Shown here one piece after another: positions 11,594 to 21,604 of a DNA stretch of 64,000 nt. Below the pieces are notes generated by a model, which did no database searches, was not told the origin of the DNA, and worked only from the letters and a program-made list of their open reading frames with translations. The position numbers and the translations under genes are program-made. Every line of letters begins with the position of its first letter. Positions within the stretch are counted from its first letter, which is position 1. The DNA is taken from positions 3,596,001 to 3,660,000 of the forward strand of contig RQOL01000729.1 in NCBI GenBank assembly GCA_013076295.1, read 5' to 3'. The DNA is from Sanderia malayensis (lineage: Eukaryota; Cnidaria; Scyphozoa; Semaeostomeae; Pelagiidae).

Positions 11594-11825
11594 GACATTT
11601 AGACAGGGAATTATCCCCTACAAACTAACAAACAGGGTAACCTTAAATTTTAATGTTTCACATGAAAGCCAAGACAAAGAGGATCAGAAATCCGAGATGG
11701 GACATTTCGAAAATGTGACGGGGGTCACGTCATCGCTCATCAAAGTATTGCACCATTGGTCACGGTCAGAAAAAAATCAACTATCTTATACTGTAAACCT
11801 GAATATCTATTTAGAAAGAGCATAA
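11588..11825 (+). pseudogene. Inverted duplicate of a virus-like gene 3' part
   Basis: The plus-strand frame reads RQGIIPYKLTNRVTLNFNV through to NLNIYLERA and repeats, with one or two changes, the C-terminal 75 residues of the minus-strand gene at 14735-15268. It lacks the N-terminal part, so it is a by-product of the inverted duplication. Confidence 0.85.
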
Positions 11826-11871
11826 AGAGTTATGCAAAAGAACTTTATCTTTAACATAAACAGTTGAGGAG

Positions 11872-12063
11872 ATGTCGGCAGTCGAAGATGTTACAATTCA
11901 GGGGGTAAAAAAAGAAATGAAATTACCTGAATTCTCCAATATTACCAAAACATTGGCACAAATATTGAACTACATATACCATCTTATTGATGGAAAGCAT
12001 TTCAAGTTGATTTCAGCAAAAGAAATGTTTTAAAAACCGAGTTTACACAATGTGCAGGGTGTC
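11872..12063 (+). pseudogene. Duplicate of the small gene at 14494-14688, with stop
   Basis: This is the left-arm copy of the 64-residue frame MSAVEDVTIQGVKKEMKLPE. It differs by a TAA that replaces Glu after KEMF, which truncates it. The right-arm copy is open. Confidence 0.7.
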
Positions 12064-12099
12064 TGAATTCCTGACATTACCCCCCGATTTTTTGAAAAG

Positions 12100-12410
12100 T
12101 TCATTTTTTAATGAATTGGGGTAAAATTTTTGATGTAGAGTCAACTCTGCTTAGGTTAAACACCCTAGGGAAGCGTGAAAATGCTCGAATTACAACATAT
12201 TCGAATTGTAGAGGTTTACTTTTATAAGAATTAATTGTTTAGTGATCCTTAGGAACGGAGAATTCCGTTCGAAATATGTAAAGATCGAACTACACGAGTT
12301 AGAATTATGCAGACATGACTGTAAATTGTATTCCACTAGTAAGAACTCATTAAAAATGCTTTTCTGTAGCAATTTGCTCTTCAATTAGATATCAACTTGT
12401 CAAATAAAAG
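12100..12410. repeat. MITE-like segment, left-arm copy
   Basis: Non-coding AT-rich sequence containing GTAGAGTCAACTCTGC and a series of short self-complementary pieces (CGAATTACAACATATTCG). It is mirrored at 14150-14440. It looks like a Tc1/mariner- or pogo-type MITE caught in the arm. No TIR pair could be fixed with confidence. Confidence 0.35.
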
Positions 12411-12624
12411 CTAATAAGTCATCAAAATTAGGGGGTAATATCAGCATTGCTGAAACCAAGATAAAATGAATTAAAGTGTAAAGAAAAATTGTCAGCGAAA
12501 AAACCTCACTAATATTTCATGGTCTCATGAGCTATCACATGATATAAAATCGGAGACATCCCATTTGCTCTCCTTGCTTTCACTTAACTAAGAATCATTT
12601 TCGCTAGCGCCTTTTTATGATTGG

Positions 12625-12819
12625 TTACAAACAGATTCGCTTGTCGGTCAATGCCTGTTGTTTATCTTGCTTTGCTTTCAAACCATTTCTCTTTCCCTTT
12701 GATTTTCGCCTTACTCCTGGTAGTCTTTTCTCTCTTGCTTTCTTACATTGTGTTTGCAGATCTGCAATGTCAAATTCCTCGCTCGCTTCTGAAACAGGCT
12801 CCTTTTTCTTTTGCTGCAC
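12625..12819 (-). CDS. Short basic frame of unknown function
   Basis: This reads as a Lys/Arg-rich 64-residue segment (KAREKRLPGVRRKSKGKRN) with an acidic N-terminal patch. It is duplicated on the plus strand at 13730-13924 in the other arm, with a few conservative changes. It may be the tail of the neighbouring HEEADTR-family relic. I do not recognise it. Confidence 0.3.
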   Translation of the reverse strand: MQQKKKEPVSEASEEFDIADLQTQCKKAREKRLPGVRRKSKGKRNGLKAKQDKQQALTDKRICL

Positions 12820-12901
12820 ATTTCTTACAGGAGAAAATTGACTCCCGCAAACAATACTGGCGGCTGTACCTTTGAATTTTTAATTTTCCATCCCCAAATT
12901 C

Positions 12902-13400
12902 TTAAAATCTAGTTGATCGATCATAAAATTGCTGGAATAATACCACTCGTATGGTCGACGCAGTCTTGGTCCGGTGGAGGTAATAGCAATGAAGGCTTAT
13001 GTTTAAGTTATATATATATATTCGAATCCTAGTTTCAACAAATTCTTTAAGCCTTATACCAGAATAGGCAGTTGAGCATATGAACTCTTTGACGTGGTCA
13101 ATATCCTCTGGGGCTAGATTGCTTGTCAACCCAAGAGCCAAAAGTCTCATTGCCCTAGCACTTGAAAAAAAAACAATGATGCTTTTGTTGTTTGTAAGGA
13201 TACCGATGTGGTTGTTCTCTTTCTTGTTCTTCGTTGTCCAACACAAGTTATATTTCAAGTATGAGTCTTGTGTCTGCTTCCTCGTGATTGCAGTCCTTCT
13301 CAATCTGTGTACGCTTTTCTAATCCTGTAGATGTTTTCCTTTTCCGTTATTGCCCGGTAAACTTCTCGTCCTCAGAAGAGTCCTTGCTGACAATACAAAG
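12902..13400 (-). pseudogene. HEEADTR-motif protein remnant
   Basis: On the minus strand the spacer of the inverted repeat encodes HEEADTRLIL (about 13255-13290). Downstream frames read SARAMRLLALGL and DIDHVKEFICSTAYSG. These resemble a large cnidarian-expanded protein family with the HEEADTR box, followed by an acidic Asp-containing nuclease-like core and a late PPT segment; I recognise the pattern but cannot name an accepted function. Frameshifts and stops are present. Part of it is mirrored on the plus strand at 13403-13640. Confidence 0.5.
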
Positions 13401-13729
13401 ACCAACTTTGGCCCCTGGGTTGACAAACAATCTAGCCCTAGAGAATTTTGACCACGTCAAAGAGTTCATATGCTCAACTGCCTATTCTGGTATAACGCTT
13501 AAAGACTTTGTTGAAACTAGGATTCGCATATATATATATAACTTAAACATAAGCCTTCATTGCTATTACCTCCACCGGACCAAGACTCCGTCCACCATAT
13601 GAATGGTATTATTCCAGCAATTTTATGATCGATCAACTAGATTTTAAGAAATTGGGGTTGGAAAATTAGAAATTCAAAAGTACAGCCACCAGTATTGTTT
13701 GCGGGAGTCAATTTTTTCCTGTAAGAAAT

Positions 13730-13924
13730 GTGCAGCAAAAGAAAAAGGAGCCTGTTTCAGAAGCGAGCGAGGAATTTGACATTGGAGATCTGCAAACACA
13801 ATGTAAGAAAGCAAGAGAGAAAAGACTACCAGGAGTAAGGCGAAAATCAAAGGGAAAGAGAAATGGTTTGAAAGCAAAGCAAGATAAACAACAAGCATCG
13901 ACCGACAAGCGAATCTGTTTGTAA
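13730..13924 (+). CDS. Short basic frame, inverted copy
   Basis: Arm duplicate of 12625-12819 with the same length and few substitutions. Conservation of an open frame in both copies is weak evidence for coding because the duplication may be recent. Confidence 0.25.
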   Translation: MQQKKKEPVSEASEEFDIGDLQTQCKKAREKRLPGVRRKSKGKRNGLKAKQDKQQASTDKRICL

Positions 13925-14149
13925 CCAATCATAAAAAGGCGCTAGCGAAAATGATTCTTAGTTACGTGAAAGCAAGGAGAGCAAATGGGATGTCTCCGAT
14001 TTTATATCAAGTGATAGCTCATGAGATGAATGGCTACCATGAAATATTAGTGAGGTTTTTTCGCTGACAATTTTTCTATACACTTTAATTCATTTTATCT
14101 TTGTTTCGGCAATGCTGATATTACCCCCTAATTTTGATGACTTATTAGC

Positions 14150-14440
14150 TTTTATTTAACAAGTTGATATCTAATTGAAGAGCAAATTGCTACAGAAAAG
14201 CATTTTTAATGAGTTCTTACTAGTGGAATACAATTTACAGTCATGTCTGCATAATTCTAACTCGTGTAGTTCGAACTTTACCTATTTCGAATGGAATTCT
14301 CCGTTCCTAAGGATCACTAAACAATTAATTCTTATAAAAGTAAACCTCTACAATTCGAATATGTTGTAATTCGAGCATTTTCACGCTTCCCTAGGGTGTT
14401 CAACCTAAGCAGTGTTGACTCTACATCAAAAATTTCACCC
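14150..14440. repeat. MITE-like segment, right-arm copy
   Basis: Mirror of 12100-12410, with the same short palindromes around CGAATATGTTGTAATTCG. Non-coding. Confidence 0.35.
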
Positions 14441-14493
14441 CAAATCATTAAAAAATGAATTTTTCAAAAAATCGGGGGGGTAATGTCAGGAAT

Positions 14494-14688
14494 TCAGACA
14501 CCCTGCACATTGTGTAAACTCGGTTTTTCAAACATTTCTTTGGCTGAAATCAACTTGAAATGCTTTCCATCAATGAGATGGTATATGTAGTTCAATATTT
14601 GTGCCAATGTTTTGGTAATATTGGAGAATTCAGGTAATTTCATTTCTTTTTTTACCCCCTGAATTGTAACATCTTCGACTGCCGACAT
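14494..14688 (-). CDS. Small protein of the virus-like element, unknown
   Basis: An open frame of 64 residues starts MSAVEDVTIQGVKKEMK and continues with an amphipathic helix-like segment (NITKTLAQILNYIYHLIDG). It lies 47 bases downstream of the structural-type gene at 14735-15268 on the same strand, so it fits the compact gene packing of the virus-like element. I do not recognise the family. Confidence 0.4.
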   Translation of the reverse strand: MSAVEDVTIQGVKKEMKLPEFSNITKTLAQILNYIYHLIDGKHFKLISAKEMFEKPSLHNVQGV

Positions 14689-14734
14689 CTCCTCAACTGT
14701 TTATGTTAAAGATAAAGTTCTTTTGCATAACTCT

Positions 14735-15268
14735 TTATGCTCTTTCTAAATAGATATTCAGGTTTACAGTATAAGATAGTTGATTTTTTTCTGACCGTGA
14801 CCAATGGTGCAATACTTTGATGAGGGATGACGTGACCCCCGTCACTTTTTCGAAATGTCCCATCTCGGATTTCTGATCCTCTTTGTCTTGGCTTTCATGT
14901 GAAACATTAAAATTTAAGGTTACCCGGTTTGTTAGTTTGTAGGGGATAATTCCCTGTCTAATTGAGTAATCTCTTGAATTCATTGTACATGAGAGTGTCT
15001 CATAAAAAAATCCATATACTCCCCAGTTTATCATGTTACCATCTTTATCTGTGATCACGGCATACTCATTTGAATTTAAAAACCAATATTGATCATTCAA
15101 TCCTTGCTCTCCTCTATCTGGTAGAGTCATTTGTAACAATCCCATTTCCCACTTTCTATTGCTATCCAACTTGAATACATGTGGTAAAGTTACCATATAA
15201 TCAACTAACTTGTTTTTATCAGTTGTGAATCCTGAAGGAAGGACCAAATTAAATTCCTCATCAATCAT
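14735..15268 (-). CDS. Virus-like element structural-type protein
   Basis: This is an uninterrupted 177-residue frame beginning MIDEEFNLVLPSGF, with DYMVTLPHVFKL and KWEMGLLQMTLPD. The opening FNLVLPS and the KWEMGL box match the start of the paralogue at 10250-10542, so the element encodes at least two related proteins. Such paired proteins accompany chromodomain integrases in cnidarian and arthropod integrated elements, and minor-capsid or penton roles are plausible but unproven. It overlaps the end of the integrase fragment by a few bases, consistent with tight viral packing. The C-terminus (NLNIYLERA) may be premature compared with the longer paralogue. Confidence 0.6.
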   Translation of the reverse strand: MIDEEFNLVLPSGFTTDKNKLVDYMVTLPHVFKLDSNRKWEMGLLQMTLPDRGEQGLNDQYWFLNSNEYAVITDKDGNMINWGVYGFFYETLSCTMNSRDYSIRQGIIPYKLTNRVTLNFNVSHESQDKEDQKSEMGHFEKVTGVTSSLIKVLHHWSRSEKNQLSYTVNLNIYLERA

Positions 15269-15803
15269 ATCGGCTCCAATTGTGCTTCACGAACCCACTC
15301 ATCAAACTGTGGTGGATAGCCTCGCCATCTTATTAAATAGACGTTTTTCCCTTTTTCTTTTTTCTTTTTAAGAACCTCGTCAACAATAAACGTTTTTGGT
15401 AAATACAGGAGTTGCAGTTCTTCCTTTTAGAAACGATGGCTCACTTTCTCACCTTTAAGGTCTTCAACTTCATAGATTGTTGGTAGCCTATTCTTTAAAA
15501 ATTTTCCTAATCTTAAAAATTTTGTTAGTATAATTTTGTAAATAACCTTTCTTGAACAACCTCTTTTTCAGACTCAACCTAACGTAATCACCAACTTTGA
15601 AATTGACTTGTGTCCTTCTCATCTGCTTTCCAAACAACTTCTCTCTAACAATATTAGCATTGCTTTTATTTACAGCTGATGTTCGCATACAGATGGATCG
15701 ATGGTAGGTGCTGTTATAGGAATGAACAAACTCTTTACGTCCTATTAAACCTCTCCGTTGTACCTTTTAGCATCCTGTTAAACCTCTCTACAATGGCTGC
15801 TTA
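15250..15803 (-). pseudogene. Retrovirus-type integrase, C-terminal part with chromodomain
   Basis: Reading on the minus strand from the Helitron junction, the first residues are AAIVERFNRMLK, the catalytic-Glu helix of a DDE integrase. The next frame (15488-15688) gives VNFKVGDYVRLSLKKRLFKKGY, the SH3-like C-terminal domain of Polinton/Maverick-type integrases. At 15265-15340 a chromodomain follows (VYLIRWRGYPPQFDEWV). The catalytic DD part is missing because sequence upstream of 15803 is replaced by Helitron D and a gypsy element. The VERFNR segment is partly duplicated and frameshifts are present. Confidence 0.75.
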
Positions 15804-16591
15804 TCTAATATTACTATTCTGCGGAGTCACGTGACGACGCACTTTCCTTGGGCCGAAACGGCGAACGAGGTGTCCATAAAGGCTTCTTTCTGAGGCCCTT
15901 AATCTGCCCTATTTTTAAGTGAGCTGTTCCTTGCCGGCTGAACCAGAAAGTTATCTATATGAGAGCTTACAGTTTCGACTAAAAGGTTAGGAAATTCTTC
16001 GTTAAAGTTCGCCTAATTGGCTATCATCGCGAACTCCATTTTCGAACGAAGTATTCGCTGTTGACGAGACGCGTTTCGCCTTTTGCTGCAATTTGATTGG
16101 CTCTTTCGCAACTTCAGGTGAACAGCCACACGTTTTTTGTTATAATGCAAATTAGCCCTCGGGTTGAGCAGCAGGTACTTTTGGAGAAGACCCGTGTTTT
16201 TGTTTTCAACACAAAGGATTTACTGGGCGCCTTTCAAAGTGTTTTACGACCTGAATTATCTTTCTAAAGACTTGCTAATTGTTTGAGAGACCTCTGGAAA
16301 ATTACAGGAGACAATTCAGAACACAGGTAATAGCTTTGCTTTGTTTTTGTACGACCGCCATTGTTGCTTCGGCACACTGTGACGCTTAGGCATAATGCAA
16401 ACAAAGTGAAAATTCCAAAAACAAATTATGATACGCGATTATCAGGCGAGCGGAGCGAGCGAAACTGTTGTAAGAGGAGTAGGCAGAGGCATGAGCGGTA
16501 GCGAATGCAGCGCACGAAGTGCGCCAACCACATTAAGTTTTTTCGCTTGCCCCCCTCCGGGAAGCGAGCGAACGCGAGCGCCCCCGGCTAG
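15804..16591 (+). mobile_element. Helitron family 1, copy D (complete, 788 bp)
   Basis: The 5' end TCTAATATTACTATTCTG follows host A at 15803. The 3' end is a CCGGG/CCCGG stem-loop region and CTAG at 16588-16591, followed by host T at 16592. The body is the reverse complement of the body of copies A and B. There is no target duplication, as expected for rolling-circle elements, and no coding capacity. The insertion lies at the boundary of the integrase relic and the gypsy LTR. Confidence 0.8.
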
Positions 16592-16593
16592 TA

Positions 16594-16692
16594 CTATAAT
16601 ATCCGGCTTTGTATGAAGAGTTGACTCAAGAAGAGACACACGTTTTCGAACATAACATAATACAGCTAACTCTAAAATATATATATAACTAC
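16594..16692 (-). repeat. Gypsy 1 3' LTR (about 100 bp, limits approximate)
   Basis: Matches 22404-22500 through CTTTGTATGAAGAGTTGACT and the ATATATATAT tract. The left limit abuts Helitron D. The right limit, where similarity ends, could extend somewhat toward 16755. Confidence 0.6.
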
Positions 16693-16755
16693 TGTTGGAG
16701 TCTGGGCTCTAGTCTATATTTACACATCAGTACATCACTTCTCTTCTTTTCAAAG

Positions 16756-17004
16756 TCAAATGAGTGATGAATGAATTTCTGTTCCATAACGTTCTAGAGC
16801 TTTGCGATTCCTTAAGAATCTCCTTGGCACTTTTTGATTGTCGTCAACTCTTGTATTGTAATCAATGTCCGAATCAGTGTTACTATCAGAATCTTCTCTA
16901 CAATGAGGTTTTGGTATCGCCTTGAAAAATGACGCATTTCGAGTAATCCAATGTTTGTTATTTTCAACGGTTATTCTGGAACCTTTGCAATCCATAATTT
17001 TATA
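16756..17004 (-). pseudogene. Gypsy 1 pol C-terminus
   Basis: This frame reads YKIMDCKGSRITVENN, then ITRNASFFK and RRFLRNRKALERYG before the stop. That is the usual end of a gypsy Pol after the integrase (SH3-like strand, then the Arg-rich tail). Its first codons join cleanly to 18619 when the Helitron is removed. Confidence 0.8.
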
Positions 17005-18618
17005 CTAGGAAGGCTGGCGCGCTTTGCGCGCCACCTCCCTAGTGTGTTGGCCTTTGATGTGAGTGGAACAGCGATCTTCAAGAAAAGTGGGGTGGGTTTC
17101 TGTTGTTTTGGCCTTCGGCCTGAGTGGTACAGCGATCTTAAACAGAAGTGGGGTGGGTTTTTGTTGTTTTGGCCTTCGATCTGAGTGGGAAAGCAATCTT
17201 CAAGAAAAGTGGGGTGGGTTTCTTTTGTTTGGGCCTTCGATCTGAGTCGGACAGCGATCTTATGAATTTCATTCAAGATTGCAATTAAATAATATACAAT
17301 TTTAATACAACAGATGACACTCAATAACGCATGTGTACAACTACACGAATTTCATGAAAGCAATACAGAAGCCCACCATTATGAAAATTTTAGAGGGGCC
17401 CCGAAGTTGAATGCTTCTAAACACCCAGGCACTGGTCGAAATTGAATAGTGCTTTTAAATACAGCAGATCATGAAAGTTTTTAAACAATTCAGTCACATA
17501 TTTCACAGGCCAAAATCCACAACTTTTGTGTTTTGAATAGCTAATCACGCCCAGTGACAGGCACTTTTAGAATCCACATGGAATTGAAGCAACCTTTCCA
17601 GCGTTTATCTGATCCAGAAAGAAAGTGATGTGCTTGAAAGATGAAATCACAATGTCAGCCTGCGGATGGCAATTCGGCAATAGTAATTCAGCAAAATAGC
17701 GTTTAGGCAACTCCACGTGTTTAGAACGCCTTCGGTTAAGTGAAATCCCGAAATTGCTGTTTCTGAAATTCGTGATTTAGATCGTCGCATCCAGACTTGT
17801 TATTATAAAAGCGAATTTGATCATTCATTGTTTTAGTATTTGATTTAGTACAGTGGAGATTTCTAAAGCAAAGAAAGAATTATTTAGAAATTTAGAGCGC
17901 ATAAAAATTTCTATAAACCAGTTGACCTGAATATATTAAAATCACGATGAAAAGGTAGAAAGAAATCTAGTAAAGGCAAACAGAAATAACTTAGCCACTT
18001 ACCAGTTAAATCCTGAAGCTTTTAGTTGGAAATCTCGAGTAAAACGGCAGCAAAAATAAAACAGGCATCCAACGAAAAAAATCCATTAGGTTTTCATTGC
18101 CTGCCCATTCCAAATTCGAAAATCAAAAATCAATTGAACACTTTCCTTGTCAATCAAAGACCGAGGTAACAAAGGATGCAAGCGGATGAGTGCGAAACGT
18201 AACAGGGTTTCATTGTTTCGAAGAGGCTCAGTGAGGCAAGACATCGCAGGAACGGTCATTTCGAGAAGGCTAACATTATCCAGACGCCGTGGTGAAGCTC
18301 TGGACATCTCCCTCGCACGCAAAACGAAAGGCCAGCAAGACAGCAGGCATGCCATCCTCTCACACCGAAGAGAAAGACCTCGTTACAGGAAAGCCGAGAG
18401 GGAAGAATTTTGAAAGTAGAAAAGTGGAAATATCTTTAAAATTGAAAGGAATTTTTAGCCAAAAAGAGCCTTGACACTGGAGGAGGTGAAGGGGAATAAC
18501 TGAGAGTGTTTTTGGAATAGAATAAGAGAGGCACGAAAGGGCTACGGGGGCTACAACACGTCGACTGGGTTGCCTTTGATGCGGACACCTTTGCCGCTAC
18601 GATTTTAGTATTTATTGA
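17005..18618 (-). mobile_element. Helitron family 2, copy E (1614 bp) inside gypsy pol
   Basis: The minus-strand 3' end is textbook: GGCGCGC-AAA-GCGCGCC hairpin, seven bases, then CTAG at 17005-17008 followed by host T. The 5' end at 18618 begins TCAATAAATACTAAAAT, parallel to TCTCTATAATACTAAAAT in copy F. Excision joins gypsy codons ...N-T-P at 18619 to Y-K-I at 17004 in frame, without target duplication. The 5' boundary is ambiguous by one or two bases. There is no Rep/helicase gene. Confidence 0.88.
17049..17262. repeat. 61-bp minisatellite inside Helitron E
   Basis: Three and a half units of exactly 61 bases start at 17049, 17110, 17171 and 17232. Each unit runs from GGCCTTCGATCTGAGTGG through AGCGATCTT to AGTGGGGTGGGTTTCT. 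The array lies 25 bases inside the 3' hairpin of the Helitron. Confidence 0.95.
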
Positions 18619-18924
18619 AGGTGTATTGTTGAATCTGCTCGTGAACTTGTTTCGCTTCTCTTGTTTTACAAGCACGAAATCCCCAACGCCTAAATTCGAT
18701 GGTTTTGCGTTACGTCGCTTGTCAGCATAAGATTTCTCATACTTCTGATTTGCTAGCTCATTGTTACATGCTTCTTTGTGTCTATCTTTAAATTTCTCTT
18801 TCGGTAAAGTTGGAAGTTTGCCTCTTACGGTACGATTGAAGAAAAGTTCACACTGTGGTACTTTCGTTTGGAGTGTGGTGTAATGCGATATTTTAATAGG
18901 AATCCATTTAGGTCTTGCTTCCAC
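18619..18924 (-). pseudogene. Gypsy 1 integrase C-terminal segment
   Basis: The frame encodes the post-catalytic part of a gypsy integrase: HYTTLQTKVPQCELFFNRTV, an ADKRRNAKPSNLGVGDFVLV box (the GDxVLV strand of the C-terminal domain) and FTSRFNNTP. It is cut at 18618 by the Helitron and continues at 17004. The catalytic Glu region lies just upstream in another frame. Confidence 0.8.
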
Positions 18925-19036
18925 ACTCTTCCTTCTAATCGAGCTACTTGTAAGGCCTTTTTGAGGGGTTGCATGAACCTCTCTACTTCCGCGTTACTTT
19001 GTGGCCATAACAGTGTGCCTGGATCATACTTAATAC

Positions 19037-20146
19037 CTAAAGCTTTGACGAAATTCTTAAATTTGTGACTGAGAATATCCTGTCTAAACGTGGAACTACT
19101 GCTGATGTCTTCGTCGAATTCACGATATCTACCTCTGGAAATCTTGAGTAGCGATCTATAACTACCAATAGATATTCTCCCGTGGGAACTGGTCCAAAGA
19201 AATCAATGTGAACCATGTCCCAGGGTCTCTCTCGCATACACATCATGTCGAAAGGTTCTGGAGGATTAGCTTTCCCCGTTGCTTGACAAGATATACATTT
19301 GTCTACTGTGGCTTTTGTGATTTTATCAATCCTGGGAAACCATACCTTCTCGCGAAGTAATGATTTGGTCTTTACTAGTCCTTGATGTGCATCATGTGCT
19401 AAGTCTACGGCTCTTTGTTGTAACGCACTAGGTACGACGATTCGGGTTACAATCACTGTTTTGAATGTGGCAGTTTCCTCGTAATTTCCTCGTAAAATGA
19501 TGTTATCTGAAGTGATTGTCAATTCATCCTTTACACTCTTGAATGGACGAACAAGATCGAGATCCCAATGATTCGTTTTGATTGCTGCTCTTACAGCTTG
19601 CAGTGATCTGTCTGTGTTCATCTCATCTTTTATTTCCTTGATTGTCATGGCATTCGGGACTGCATATCGAGATACGAAATTGACATACTCTTCTGTAAGC
19701 TTTTCTTGAATCGTGATTGGCTGACTCTCAGAATATCTAGATAGATAATCAGCTGGATTCTCTGCACCCGGCTTGTATTGGACTGAAAAGTTGTATGGCT
19801 GTAATCTTAGATCCCATCTCTCGATTCGTGCCGATGGTTTTGATCGAGGACTTCCGTATATAATCTCTAACGGTTTGTGATCTGTGACTAACGTGAAATG
19901 AGATCCAAACAGAAAAAGGTGGAAGTGTTCAATCGCCCATACAATACTGAGTCCTTCTTTTTCCGTTTGGGAATAGCGTTTTTCAATATCTGTCAATCTA
20001 CGACTTGCATAAGCTATGATACTTTGTGTCCCTGTGTTTGATGATCGTTGTGCTAGAATTGCCGAAATTCCAACAGGACTTGCGTCTACTGTAACGATAC
20101 TCTCTTTACTTTTATCAAAATAAGCCATCACAGGCGCTGATGTCAA
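19037..20146 (-). pseudogene. Gypsy 1 RNase H and integrase N-terminal part
   Basis: A 369-residue frame. The RNase H has VTVDASPVGISAILAQ (catalytic Asp), SQTEKEGLSIVWAIEHF (Glu) and FTLVTDHKPLE (Asp), ending AENPADYLSRY. The integrase follows with HDAHQGLVKT and CISCQATGK (HHCC zinc domain) and the first catalytic Asp in MVHIDFFGP. The frame is lost after SAVVPRLDRIFS, before the second Asp. Confidence 0.88.
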
Positions 20147-21017
20147 TGCTTTCTTCAGTGTGGCAAAGGAATCTTGATGCTTTTGTTCCCATTTGAAAAC
20201 AACATTTTTTTTGTCAACTCACAAAGTGGTGCTGTGATAGTTGCATAGTCCTTGATATATTAGGAACTATAATTCACCATGCCAAGAAAACTTCTAACTT
20301 CTTGGGCCTAGGTCGGCTTTTTTGTGTTTTCAAGGGTTGAAATGTGCTTTGGATCGGGAGTTGTACCTCTTTCCGAAAAAATTTGACCAAAGAAATTCAA
20401 GGATTTCTGCAGAAATCTGCATTTGGCTGGATTCAAAGTAAGTTCTTTTTCTGCTACTCTGGCAAGACACTCTTTCAGGGCGTGGTCATGCTCCTCCCTT
20501 GTACATCCAAACAGGATGATATCATCGGCTAAATTTTTAACTCCTTTGATTCCCTGTAAACTCTTTTGTAGTGTATGCTGAAAATTTCAGCTGCTGCGTT
20601 GGTGCCATAATTGAGTCGTGTATATCTATACAGTCCAGCATGTGTGCTGAACATGGTGATTCCTCTGCTTCCAGGATCAAGCTCTGACTGATGGTAACCC
20701 CCTATCAAATCCAATTTTGAAAAATATTTCGCTCCATTCAAATCGAGGCTAATATCTTCAACAGTTGGAATGAGATATCTTACTCTTTTAATCGCTGTAT
20801 TTGTAACTCTCGTGTCTAAACATAGTCTTACAGTGCCATTTGGTTTCGGAACAGCGACTATAGGGCTAATCCAGTCGGTTGGTTGATCTGCTGGGACTTT
20901 TTCAATGAGGCCTTGAGCCTGCAACTTTTCTACTGCTGTCGCTACTTTCCCTCGGATGTGGTAAGGTATTCTCGGTTGTGGTTGGGCTACGGGAATGACC
21001 TCTTTTTTTATTTTCAA
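20147..21017 (-). pseudogene. Gypsy 1 reverse transcriptase (frameshifted)
   Basis: The 20529-21017 frame covers fingers and palm: DWISPIVAVPKPNGTVRLCLD, KYFSKLDLIGGYHQ (first catalytic Asp) and TMFSTHAGLYRYTRLNYG. Past 20529 the chain continues in other frames with ADDIILFG (motif C, the catalytic Asp pair) near 20515 and RSFLGMVNY near 20280. The frameshift after the KELKI residues kills it. Confidence 0.85.
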
Positions 21018-21043
21018 GGTTATACGATGATCTTTGAACTTTC

Positions 21044-21604
21044 CTATCCCAGTGAAAACCTTCCCGTATCTGTTGACAATATCACGAAGCTTTTCATCCG
21101 TTGTGTTGATATAACGGTTGTGGGCATCTCCCTTTTGTCCGGTGTAGTGACTTTGTTCAGATGAATGCTAATTAATTTGAGATCTTGGGCAGATTCTGCA
21201 CTCAGTAAACAACCACTGTCATGGTCTGTGGTTACATACAACATTGCTATGGTGAACTGTCTCTTCGTTTCAACAAGTGTGTCAAATTTACCAATAAAGT
21301 CAACAGGTGTATCCGTATTGTATGCAAACGCTTTTGTTTGGGTGCGCTCTAATTTTACCCCTTTCATTTTGTGGAATGTCGATTGATCAATAACATTGAT
21401 AGATGCACCAGTGTCCACTGTGATTTCAAATTTATGACCGTCAACAGTTATGAATGCTTTAGGGGTCTTTGACTTCGACTTTGGCCTCATAGCATACAAA
21501 TATCCATCTGAGTCGGAGCTGTTTGAATCAGATTGTTCTGTGAGATTCAGAGGGTGAACTGCGTTCTTACCCTTGCGCCAATTTGGTTGTGCCGTGTTGG
21601 CCAA
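21044..21604 (-). pseudogene. Gypsy 1 aspartic protease region
   Basis: The frame includes FEITVDTGASINVIDQSTF, the DTGA catalytic loop of a retropepsin, preceded by a Ser/Asp-rich linker. It directly follows the zinc knuckle of gag (TCGQENHFSKVCKGKH, about 21620-21680 in the same strand). A frame break separates it from RT. Confidence 0.85.

Larger units (their letters stand above)
11588..13145. repeat. Left arm of large inverted repeat
   Basis: This 1.56-kb arm is the near-perfect reverse complement of 13403-14968, separated by 257 bases of unique sequence. Matching landmarks include the duplicate coding end at 11592-11825 against 14735-14965, and the frames at 12617 and 13932, whose coordinates sum to the same value as the arm ends. 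The arm carries part of a virus-like gene, a small gene, a MITE-like segment and a HEEADTR-protein relic. Confidence 0.9.
13403..14968. repeat. Right arm of large inverted repeat
   Basis: Reverse complement of 11588-13145. At its outer end (14968) the arm sits inside the longer virus-like gene 14735-15268, so this arm is the original sequence and the left arm is the duplicate. Confidence 0.9.

Noticed and set aside
17005..17262. Minisatellite taken as a CRISPR-like array
   Set aside because: Units are contiguous with no unique spacers, and the context is a eukaryotic Helitron.
18086..18413. Overlapping frames of about 89 codons on both strands
   Set aside because: Located inside a non-coding Helitron; the same region in copy F does not preserve the frame.
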